From Magicicada septendecula (taxonomy: Eukaryota; Arthropoda; Insecta; Hemiptera; Cicadidae): a stretch of 64,000 nucleotides of DNA. Within the stretch, counting starts at the first letter, position 1; every line of letters starts with the position of its first letter. The notes under the pieces were generated by a model, which saw nothing but the letters and a program-made list of their open reading frames with translations, made no database searches and was not told where the DNA came from. Positions 54,780-64,000 of the stretch are shown one piece after another. The position numbers were made by a program, and so were the translations under genes. The DNA is taken from positions 19,945,967 to 20,009,966 of the forward strand of contig CM068373.1 in the NCBI GenBank assembly GCA_034769895.1. Reading direction: 5' to 3'.

Positions 54780-54833
54780 TATTAAAAGTCGCATATTCGC
54801 TTGCGAAGCCGCGGGTACGAACTCAGCTAGTTC
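54780..54833 (+). other. Possible LINE or Helitron 3' terminus
   Basis: 'gcgaagccgcgggtac' followed by 'cagctagtt' resembles 3' ends seen in RTE-type LINEs and some Helitrons. The two cannot be separated here, and no 5' end was found. Confidence 0.3.
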
Positions 54834-54911
54834 TTTATAAGCTTCACGTTAACACACGCAACAGGCTAAAAAATAGGCTTACGTTAAATGATTATCGAAT
54901 TTCACTAAAGT

Positions 54912-55231
54912 ATTTAATAGCTCTGCCCCCTGGCAGTTACGCCACTGCATGTGATTCTGAATCACTAGCATCAGAGATTTAATAGCTCTGCCCCCTGGTA
55001 GTTACGCCACTGCGTGTGATTCTGAATCACTGGCATCAGAGATTTAATAGCTCTGCCCCCTGGTAGTTACGCCACTGCGTGTGATTCTGAATCACTGGCA
55101 TCAGAGATTTAATAGCTCTGCCCCCTGGTAGTTACGCCACTGCCTGTGATTCTGAATCACTGGCATCAGAGATTTAATAGCTCTACCCCCTGGTAGTTAC
55201 GCCACTGCATGTGATTCTGAATCAGAGATTT
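54912..55231. repeat. 65-bp minisatellite, about 4.9 copies
   Basis: Units start at 54912, 54977, 55042, 55107 and 55172. The units are nearly identical and GC-richer than their surroundings ('agctctgccccctggtag'). The last unit is truncated. Each contains gattctgaatc, an 11-base near-palindrome. Confidence 0.95.
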
Positions 55232-55263
55232 GTGTTTATGTGATTTGTCTTTCAATATTTCCC

Positions 55264-55281
55264 GGCCTAACCTAACCTAAC
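55264..55281. repeat. Short interstitial CCTAA run
   Basis: 'cctaacctaacctaacct' is 3.6 units of the complement of the insect telomere repeat TTAGG. It is far too short for a telomere. Confidence 0.85.
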
Positions 55282-55804
55282 CTGAATTGAGGAGTTCTAG
55301 CACAAACATGTTTGGTTTGTCTTGTATACTGGCCCTCTTCTGCATGGTGTGGCCCTGTGAAGTGTGTCCTCCAGTCTTGAAATAACAAGATGGGAGTTTT
55401 GTGGGTTCAAAATAAATTTGAGTAGCATGTTTTTGTTTATTATTAAATTGATCTAAACTAGATTTCATTCAAACGTACATTAGAAAAGAGAATTAAAAGT
55501 TGAAAAGCTGATTATAAAATACGTAAAATTTTCATAAAAGTTTTCCAATTACAATATTATTATATTAAAATATGTATTAATAATATGTATTCTTAACTAA
55601 TCTTTTTATAATATACTATTTTAATATAATATTTTTTGTTATTTATTTTGTTATTTATATTTTGTTATATTATATTTCTGTAACAGGGTAACTTCTTTAT
55701 GAAACTTTTATATAGTTAAAATAGTTTTTCTTTATCTCTATTGTGTTGTTCATGCTGTTGGCACTCTGAACTCATAACACTCACCTTCTTCTTCCTTCAT
55801 TTTT
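55282..55804. other. AT-rich, no gene
   Basis: Contains a strongly AT-rich low-complexity stretch (about 55545-55680). Confidence 0.5.
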
Positions 55805-55990
55805 GAAGTCTCTTCAGGAACTTCACCTTCGTCCTTCTACAAGTCTTATTCATTAATACCTTTCCCTCACATACTGGCTTTTCCCTGCATTTGTCTTTTA
55901 GCTGCTGAATGTTTGTTAGGAAAGTAATAGGGGATAAGATTGCGTTGGGTTAAAGATGTCGACACGTGTGAAACAAAACAACTGGCATCT
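55805..55990 (+). repeat. Dispersed repeat pair, copy 2
   Basis: Counterpart of 6065-6250 (see that entry). Confidence 0.65.
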
Positions 55991-57470
55991 AGGCGTCGAT
56001 GAGAATTTCTCTTACTATTCTCTACACTCCTGATATCTTATTGCTGCTGGTGTACAGCCGATCAAGTGTATAACCAAGTGTGTCTGGTTTTGAATTTCGG
56101 ACACTTGATGTTTCTCAATTTTTTCCCACTGTCTAGCTGAGACAGGGTTCGGATAATTGTTTAAAGTAACTGGTGGCATGTTCCATGCCTCATACTTTCT
56201 GATTTGTTCCATTAGCTCTGATTCGCTAGTGCTTCATGCAGTTTAGGTAGTGTTGCGGCTTTTCGTATGACGCTAATATGGCGGTATCATCTCCAGATGT
56301 AGATGTTGTTGTTGTTGAGTTTGTAATAATTTAAAATACTACACACGTGTTCATTGTCGCAGTTTAATGGTTTTTGTTTTGACTTTTCCGGGTGTCAAGG
56401 CCGTGACCGCAACAGTTGCTGCTATTAAGGCCGGCGCACAATACTGTAAACAAACGGCAAAAGCTAGCCGAACCACTGTCGCCGAAAGGTCATGATACCC
56501 GTGGAAAAAGCACTAACGCAGGATTAGCTGAAACTGCGAATGGCTACCTAACACTACGGTTAACTACAAACAAATCTACATTGTAATAATATACAAATTA
56601 AATAAATATAGATGATGTGTGTTGATGATAAAAGCTATTATGGAGTATGAGACTCCGATGTAATCAAGTCCAATGTAATATGTTTAATTGGTGTGTATTT
56701 GGTGTGGCTCTCGACGTCTTACTGGCCTGAAACACTTCCTTAAGTTTCCCAGCTGGTCGAGTCCCGATGGTAGCAAGACTGGTCGAGTAGCGTAAAGTTG
56801 ATGAAGAACTATATATATGTTTAGCTTCACAGAAAGTTTCAAAACAAAAAAATTATTGTTTTGAAGGAAATTTAAAAAAAATTATGTTTATAAAAAAAAT
56901 AATTAAAAAAAAAATTTTAATTTTATTAATTAATTAATTAGGATCAATTAATTAATATAGGGCTGTGAAGTTTTAAACAGTGTAATGCTCTTCTGAAAAT
57001 TTTTATTAAAGTTTTAGTATAATTTAAATAATCTATCACCACTCATAAGACTGTCTGTAAACCAATCGATACTTGTTTACCTTTTTATTTTTTAGGTTAT
57101 CTTCACTTACGGGTGGTAAAGTCCTTGTAGATTATCAATTAGAATTATATTATTGGTAATTAGTATTATTGAAGAAATAAAGAACTATTAAGTATTGAAA
57201 AGCATTAATGTTTTTTATTAAGTAATAGCAATATTGACTCTTATCGATTAGTATCGATTCTCAGGATATCGAAAAAAAAATTACAAGTATATGATATAAA
57301 AATTAAATAGGGTTCTTTAAACAGCCAGTTATTACCAAAGTCAGAGAAATCGGGCTAATATTTAAAAAGTATAACGTTACAATCAAATTAATAGTTATTA
57401 ATAAACACAGACATTGAATAATAATTTGTAAATATAATAATTGTTTTCACCCAACAGCTGAGTTGTACTA
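55991..57470. other. No gene recognised
   Basis: A slightly GC-richer patch at 56380-56550 includes 'aaggccggcgcacaatac', which could be a single DNA-transposon terminus. No partner is found. A ttaattaattaatta low-complexity run is at about 56925-56955. Confidence 0.35.
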
Positions 57471-59756
57471 AGAAGAAGGCACTGGAATCGTCAAAGCAAA
57501 TGGCCGCCGTCAAGTTGATCAAAATGTTGCTCGTTCCTGCAGTGTTCCAAATAATGTATTTTCTGGCAAAATTCCTGTTCTTGTCTCTGCAAATCTCTTG
57601 TTAAATGTTGTGTAGTGACTGGTGTAGTGATTCTGGGTTGTATTTAGTATGTCTGTGTAATTATAAGTCAAAACACTTTTCCCAATTCCGACACTAATTT
57701 GGTTAATGTGTTATACAGTTTTCTGGTGTTTTGTGGTGTTTTTCAGAGTAGAAATGTATTGTTTAGTGTTAAATAGTGTTTCTTGATCGTTTTTGTCACA
57801 ATGTATATTTTCTGGAAGGATTTTATAATTCACTCTCGACTTTACAGTAACGTACTGTTCACCACTGATCTTTAACGTTGTAAAAATAGGTTAGATCGTC
57901 ACAAAACTCTCGTTTATGTTATCCGTTCAAATACCAATAATCAACTAACTGTTTCCTTTAGTTTCAATTAAACTCTTAGCCCATATAATATTATCCTTAA
58001 CATTGTTCAAATATTTTTCACATCCTGTGTGCACTTTTACATTTTCACTATATGAATGCCTAAACTTTGGTTATTTGTCAATTTTATTCACTAGATTTGA
58101 TTTAAATTAATCTTTCAGTTCATTCTGGTTATTTTCAGATTAAATAATGCCATTTTATAGTGTTTTCTGTCCAAAAAATAGTAATTTTACTTTCAGTTTG
58201 TTATACTCTGATAAGTCAAAATATTTCCAAAATTTACTTCCTGTTATAATGTAAATTCAGCCATTTTATCAGTTATATTTAATATTAATAATCCTATATT
58301 GTATTAAAAGGTTCATATTCCCTTATTTTCTGGTAGTTAATTGAATTAGTTGTATTCTGAAACATTATTCTGGAATATATGACTCCCATGTCTAAATTTC
58401 TGAGTTTAGTCATTTTTATTTATAATTCTGAATATAATTTATTAAAATCTCTCTAAATGGTATGTGCCATTATATGGCATGATCTCAAGTTTATTTTGTC
58501 TAAACCCCTTTTGTTTATTTGCTTTTAAATGAGTAATTTCTCTGTTTTGATGAAGTTTGGTTTCCATTCTTTTGGCCTATGATTTTTTAACAATTTTTCT
58601 TACAAAATATTTTACAAACAATATATGATGTGTGATACCCTCTCTGACTTTTACATATAGTATTATAAATTAAACATGTTTTCAAATTGCACAAAAACAA
58701 TTAGTATTGGTTACAATACAAATAATAGTTAAACAGAATAAAGAATATTTTTTTTAAATAAATGGTTGTCTTCAAGTCAGACATTTTGCAACAAAATCCC
58801 CATTTCCAAACATGGAAATATGGCTTACAAAAAAAAGTTTTTTACTAACTAACATCTTAATTACTCTCTACTATTTACAAGTGGTAACTATTTTTATAGT
58901 TCTGATGTTAGTTGTTTCAGACCCAAACAAATGGCCTTATATCTAATACATTTTTAAACATTCTTGTACTATATACATAAAAAACCTTATATTTATATTC
59001 TTATTTCTAACTATTATTATAAGTAGGATTCTACAGTTTTTATACCGTCTTTTACATTGTCTTTGGGTAATTGCACCCTGTCATTAACAAATAAATAGTA
59101 TGAATTACTATATTATTGTTTCATCTTAGTTCACAGGAAACTTTTACTTTATACACTTCTCTCTCTTAAATTTATATACATGTGATTTTTATTTCGTTAT
59201 ACTTTTATTTTTAAATATTTATTTTGGGGATATAGGGATTTGGGTGTCTTTTATAAGAGCATGACATCTTCTTCAGGATGCTGCCTTCTTCTTCTTTCAT
59301 CAGTCTTCTTTTCTCCTGCCTTCTGGGACTGGTATCTTCTCCATCTTCTTCTTGTTGCCATCAGGTTTCTTGGGATCTTCTCCATCTTCTTCTTTATTTC
59401 AGACATACACAACCTGTATTGGTTGATCTTGGCTTATTTTAGGGTTTCTATTCTATTTATTCTCCCTCGTTGTGGGTTTGGTCATATTCAGTACTGCTTT
59501 GTTATTTACTTTTTTACCTTCCTGGGTTATACCTTGAAAACCTTTGGTTATGAGACTGGTCTTGGATGACTCATCACTAGTAACTCCTTTTACTTGAACT
59601 TGTATTTTCTTTATAATAATGATTTCTTTCCACAGTTGCTATGAATTAATTAATTTATATTAAACTTAATGCTTTCTTCCAAATTTAAACATTATAACTT
59701 CATTATTCTAATGATCAATTGCCATTCAATATTATGCATACATCTGTCACGCTACA
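57471..59756 (-). other. Long AT-rich stretch, possibly containing the 3' LTR of the right-hand Gypsy
   Basis: On the minus strand the purine-rich 'ctggaggggagc' at about 59761-59772 resembles a polypurine tract. The sequence just after it begins 'tgtagcgtgacagatg', the form of an LTR start at 59756. The far end of such an LTR cannot be located without its partner. No ORF longer than about 60 codons lies on the minus strand here. Confidence 0.35.
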
Positions 59757-59775
59757 GATTGCTCCCCTCCAGAAG

Positions 59776-61259
59776 TAATTATTTCAGACATGTTTATGGA
59801 TGAAATAATTTCTTATGATAATTTCATCATTTCTTATAATTCATTTTCTTCTCCATCTTTATATCGACTTTTTTATATTAGAGTTTTATTAATTTTATAT
59901 ATATGGTTACTTGTCTTACTACTGATCCTTTTCGGATAGTTAGTGTCTTCTGAGATATATTATAATTGTAATACATTTTCTTTCTATATCAACTTCGTGT
60001 TGTATCCTTGGGATATTAATTCCCTAACATTCCCTATCACGTGGGCTGGGGCAGATCAGAGGGGCACTGTACGCTACTTCTCTGCTGGCCATACACCACT
60101 TCTATAAATTGAGTACAGGGGCATATCCATCCCTGCTCAAAAACATAATGCTGCTGGAATTATCTTCAGTCAGTCATCGAATAAATAAATAAAAAGTAGT
60201 CTCATTTTCGACTAATAAAAATATCTTTGGATTCTCCACTTCGTAGTCTCTCAGATTATCTCACGTTTTCTATCTTAATAAATCTTCATAATCATTATTA
60301 TACTCATTACATATATATTTTTTCAAAACTCTTAACTTGTCTGATATATTTTATTTTTATTATGGTTGAAAACCTTTCTTTTAATAATTCTGGTTACTGT
60401 TTACAGTGTAACTCTCTTTCTTCTTCATCTGAATTCTCTTTATACTTTCTTCTGGTTACTCATAGTATTAGCATGGTCTTTATAAATAGTCTTTCTTATT
60501 CATTATTTGAATGGTCTTAATGTATTATATTTAAAATTTTTTAACTTTGTATCTTTACGTTAGATATACAGGTTGTTATATTGATCATTTTATTTAAACA
60601 TTTTGGTTGTTTCCTTTCTCTTAGAAAGTTATTAATCCGCCTTCGCATTCATTAACATTAATTCATTTATATCATATTTCATGTGGTATTTCTTCTCTTT
60701 GCATTTCATATAGGTCTTATTATTATCATTTGTTCAAAATCATCTTCTCCATCTGTTTGGTATGAGTTGTTCTTCTTCGCTCTTAATTAACTGTTTTCAT
60801 TATCGTTTCATAGGTAATTAGTCTCGTTGCTTCCAAATTTTTTCCTTCTCTGGCATATTACACTCTTTTTTGTTATTCTTCTCTACTCCTTCAAATGCTA
60901 TTGTGAATGTCTAGCATTTATTCTGGATTAACGTTAATTCTCTTTTCTGAATTAACCACTTTATTTTCTTCTCAATTCAATCAGAATTGACACATAATTA
61001 TTTTTTGGAACTTGGTTAGTTTTAATATAAAATTCAAACTATTCTTTTTATTTAATTGAAAAATATTTCTCATAAATCCTTGTAATATGTTGATCTTATC
61101 TTGTTTCAAAGTACTGACGTTCTATCAACATTCAAATTCTGTTTAATTCATTTATTCCCAGAATTGTTTCATTCAGAATTGTTTATAGTACTGTGATTTT
61201 ACTATTATTTCTGCATGTTTTGGTATTTCTCCAAATTCAAATTCTTCTTAATTATTTAC
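59776..61259. other. AT-rich, no gene; one compositional island
   Basis: About 60040-60190 is less AT-rich and, on plus, has a tataaa (about 60103), a tcagtcagt initiator-like motif (about 60167) and AATAAA repeats shortly after. It resembles a fragment of an LTR or short retroelement. The remainder is pyrimidine-rich and non-coding. No env-like frame is seen. Confidence 0.35.
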
Positions 61260-61850
61260 CATAAAGTTTTCTCATAATTCAGTGGTAGTAAGCTGTGCTT
61301 GCTTAATTTTAAATTTTTTAAATTAAGTTCAAAATTCTCTCTCTTTCTCTTTCTTCCATAAAGTTTTGTTCTAAATTATCAGGTTGTAGTAAGAAGTACT
61401 TACTCAATTTTAAATTTTTATAATTATATTTCAATTCAAAAGTCTTTCTTTTTCTTTCTTCCATAAAGTTTGTTCCAAAATTATTAGGTTGTAAGTTGTT
61501 CTTACATATTTTTGAATTTTTTCAAATTATTAAATTAAAAAATTCTTCTTCTTTTAATTCTCCAGAATGTTCTTCTCAAAATATTAGGTTGTAAGATGTA
61601 CTTACATTATTTTTGAATTTCTAAAAATTATAAATTCTAAATTCCTTCTTCTTATAATTCTCCAAAATGTTTTTCTCTAAATATTAGGTTGTAAGATGTA
61701 CTTACATTATTTTCGAATTTTTAAAAATTATAAATTCTAAATTCCTTCTTCTTATAATTCTCCAAAATGTTTTTCTCTAAATATTAGGTTGTAAGATGTA
61801 CTTACATTATTTTCGAATTTTTAAAAATAAAAATTCAAAATTCTAAAACT
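61260..61850. repeat. 100-bp tandem array, about 6 copies
   Basis: The block 'attaggttgtaag' recurs at 61482, 61582, 61682 and 61782, an exact 100-bp period. Two more diverged units lie left, at about 61283 and 61379. The two rightmost units are nearly identical and divergence grows leftward. The array lies directly downstream of the minus-strand pol stop codon. Confidence 0.9.
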
Positions 61851-61856
61851 CACAAC

Positions 61857-62804
61857 TCATTCTTCATAATATTTCTTCATAGAAGCTTGATTGTACACTC
61901 CTTTGATTTTTCCTGAAACGATTTCCTTCAACTCATATGTATTGTTATGCTTATCATTTACCACAACATATGGGCCAGTATATAGTAATAGTAGTTTTTT
62001 GGTTATGCCTTCTAAGGTGCTAGGCAGCTCTCTATTTTTTAGGAGGACTTTTTCACCCTCTTTATATGTTACAATTCGCCCTATTGCCTTCTGGTACTTG
62101 GCTTGCCGTTTTTCCTGATCTTCTGCTACCTTATTGTAAAACTTCAACTGGTTGAATTTCCTATTGTTGTTCGTTGGAAATTCAATGATTTGTTCAATGT
62201 CTCGGGGAGTCGGCTTCTCATACATGGCTGAGTACGGTGGAATTCCTATAGCTGGATGGTGGACGTAATTTAGGAATGTTTCTGTCGCTGCTAGGTACTC
62301 TTGCCACTTTTTCTGTTGGTTGTGACAGTACGTGCGCAATATCCTACCCACTTCTCTTAGTACTCTCTCAGCCGGATTGCTACTTGGGTGGTAGACTGAT
62401 GTCTTATACGTTTTGACCCCAAGTGCTAATAAAGTGTCTCGCCATCTCCTCCCCTTAAACTGTGTACCATGGTCGGTAATAATAGAAGATGGTCTACCGA
62501 TCTCTGGGATATACAAATCAATAATCACCGCCAAAACCTTTGCTGTTGTTGCCCGATTAACCGGATATAGCTTTATATACTTGGTGTAGTGATCCATTAT
62601 GATTACCAAGTATTTATATCTGTGCCGACCACCGCTACGGGGAAATGGCCCGCAGATATCCAAAAACACTTTTTCCAGTTTTGTGTTGGAAGTTATCGGT
62701 ATCATGATACCCTCTGTCTTTTCATTGTTTACTTTTGCACATTGGCAGATCTTACAGGACTTGATGTATGTTCTCACCTTGCGGTTGATATTCTTGATCT
62801 TCAC
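61857..62804 (-). pseudogene. pol: Gypsy integrase (second element)
   Basis: The frame opens within the zinc-binding region ('YIKSCKICQCAKVN', the last CXXC) and includes the catalytic core with 'KVFLDICGPFPRSG' (first Asp), 'SIITDHGTQFKG' (second Asp) and 'NPAERVLREVGRIL' (Glu). A C-terminal region follows ('GPYVVVNDKHNNTYELKEI', 'NQASMKKYYEE'). All three acidic residues are present. The His part of the zinc domain and all of RNase H are missing upstream because of an internal deletion near 62800. The stop at 61857-61859 is followed by the 100-bp tandem array. Confidence 0.85.
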
Positions 62805-63999
62805 CCCAAGTCCATTTGTTTTTGGCAGATAACTGTGGTTGAAACTTGGCGGTCAACTCGGAATATCGGCTCTGAAACTTCCTGTAATAGTTACAGAGTC
62901 CGAGGAAAGATTGCAATTGTTTCCTGTTTCTTGGTTGCGGGAACCTCTGAATTGCCTCCACTTTTTCTGCTGATGGGGTAATACCTCGGTCGTCTAGGTT
63001 GAGGCCTAGGAATTGTACCTCGCGCGCTATGAACTTGGATTTCTCCGACTTTAGTGTTATGTTGTTCTGCGCTAGTTTGTTTAGTACAAACTCCACTCTG
63101 TAACAGTGCTCCTCCCAGGTTCCGGATGTAATTAGTAAATCGTCAACATAGACGGTGGTAAATTGGAGCGCTTCTGGTCCCAAAATCTGGTCCATGCATG
63201 CCACAAATATGGCGACAGAATTGACAAGTCCGAAGGGCAGTCTCTTGAACTGGTAATTGCGCCCTTCGAAAATGAACGCTACGTATTGGCGGCTTTGTGG
63301 ATGCAGCTCTACCTGCCAATAACCACAGACCGTATCCCAGGTGCTAATAAATCTAGTACCATGAAAACGCTTTAAGATTTCTTCTATTTCACCGGGAGAA
63401 GTTCTGTCATTCACAATTGTCTTATTCAACTCACGCGCATCTAAACAGAGCCGGACTTGTCCGTCTTTCTTCGGAACAGCAATAATTGGACTAGTGTAAG
63501 GTGATTGACTAATCTCAATTATATCATTATCTATCATCTTGTTTATCTCTGTTCTCACGGCTTCTTTGAGCGACTGCGCTATTGGATATGACCTCCGGTT
63601 AAACTCTACGTTTTCTTTAAAACGAAGTTGGCACTGGTAGTTTTTTACCTTCCCTGGTTCATCAGAAAACACCGCCTTGTATTTCTCATATATAGCGATT
63701 AGACGATCAGCCAGATGTGTTGGTATTTTCTCGTCATCGCTTCCGCACTGGAAATTCCGTATTTCTTGGATCTTAACTGACCATAAATCCTCTCCTCCAT
63801 TATTGTATATTATGGGTTTAGAAAGAGGGCTGTTTCTTATAATATTAATTTTCCGAAGTTGTTGATGTATTGGGCTGGGAAGTATAGTTGTGCTTCCTAC
63901 CAGATCTGCGGTCCATGTTACTCCGTCTGGGAAAAGTGATACTTTATTTAAATTGAGATCGATTACCGCCGAATATCTACGAAGAATATCGCAACCGAC
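62752..63999 (-). pseudogene. pol: Gypsy protease end and reverse transcriptase (second element, 5' end off window)
   Basis: The minus-strand frame is open from the window edge. It begins with the end of the protease ('VGCDILRRYSAVIDLN'), then RT with 'YTSPIIAVPKKDGQVRLCLD', 'WDTVCGYWQVELH', 'YQFKRLPFGLVN' and the catalytic 'FTTVYVDDLLITSG' (YVDD). The thumb follows ('GLNLDDRGITPSAEKV', 'FLGLCNYYRKF'). After 'KNKWTWGED' the frame should enter RNase H but runs into the integrase zinc region out of frame and stops at 62752. It is a different lineage from the element at 29.5-35 kb (YVDD versus YLDD, AT-rich codons). Otherwise it is well preserved, with no stop in about 415 codons. Confidence 0.88.
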
Positions 64000-64000
64000 T

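Noticed and set aside
54780..54833. Helitron 3' end (hairpin plus CTAG-T)
   Set aside because: The hairpin is only 4 bp, no 5' TC end or Rep/helicase relic is seen, and the motif equally fits an RTE-type tail.
54912..55231. Regular 65-bp repeats considered as a CRISPR array
   Set aside because: The units are contiguous tandem copies without unique spacers, and the DNA is eukaryotic.
55264..55281. CCTAA run considered as a telomere
   Set aside because: It has fewer than four units and is surrounded by ordinary sequence on both sides.
59240..59569. 109-codon very hydrophobic ORF on plus, considered as a membrane protein
   Set aside because: It lies in pyrimidine-rich DNA where Phe/Leu/Ser codons are expected by chance, and no splice or promoter context is seen.
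59240..61259. env gene of the right-hand Gypsy
   Set aside because: No minus-strand frame of useful length exists between the pol stop and the presumed polypurine tract.

Overview
This 64-kb window is eukaryotic, AT-rich and almost gene-free. It reads as intergenic or intronic DNA from a large, repeat-laden arthropod genome, most likely a hemimetabolous insect of the cockroach, termite or orthopteroid type. That placement is an inference. It rests on the mix of LINE, Penelope, Ty3/Gypsy, hAT, PIF/Harbinger and tRNA-SINE relics, on arthropod-style TATA/initiator spacing in a retrotransposon LTR, and on a short interstitial CCTAA (TTAGG-type) run. No rRNA gene, true tRNA gene or complete host protein gene is visible.

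Layout. 1-9.7 kb: a dispersed repeat family, a 39-bp minisatellite, (TG)n-tailed repeats, a foldback element and two LINE relics. 9.7-19 kb: a CpG-rich possible leader exon, LINE fragments on both strands, a 0.47-kb foldback and a 0.85-kb palindrome made of two head-to-head Penelope-like tails. 19.3-25.3 kb: a long decayed LINE interrupted by a hairpin element, then hAT relics, a hAT MITE and another LINE tail. 25.5-39.0 kb: the most structured part. A ~3.5-kb segment, with a 165-bp tandem array at its left end, is present twice in direct orientation about 9.5 kb apart. Between the copies lies a Ty3/Gypsy element that inserted into copy A and is cut off inside its integrase region. Each copy carries a 0.75-kb PIF/Harbinger deletion derivative. 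39-54.8 kb: LINE tails, palindromes, hAT elements, MITEs, a SINE, and one convincing host-type first coding exon at 48521-48587 (signal peptide followed by a splice donor). 54.9-64 kb: a 65-bp minisatellite, AT-rich DNA, a 100-bp tandem array and a minus-strand Gypsy pol that runs off the right edge.

How the parts relate. Most content is mobile and dead (frameshifts, stops, truncations). The history can nevertheless be read in detail, because several insertions have matching target duplications or paralogous empty sites within the window. The most unusual feature is the density of long inverted repeats: nine foldbacks or palindromes from several families. If there is a host gene it runs on the plus strand through 48.5 kb, and the rest of the window would be its introns or flank.
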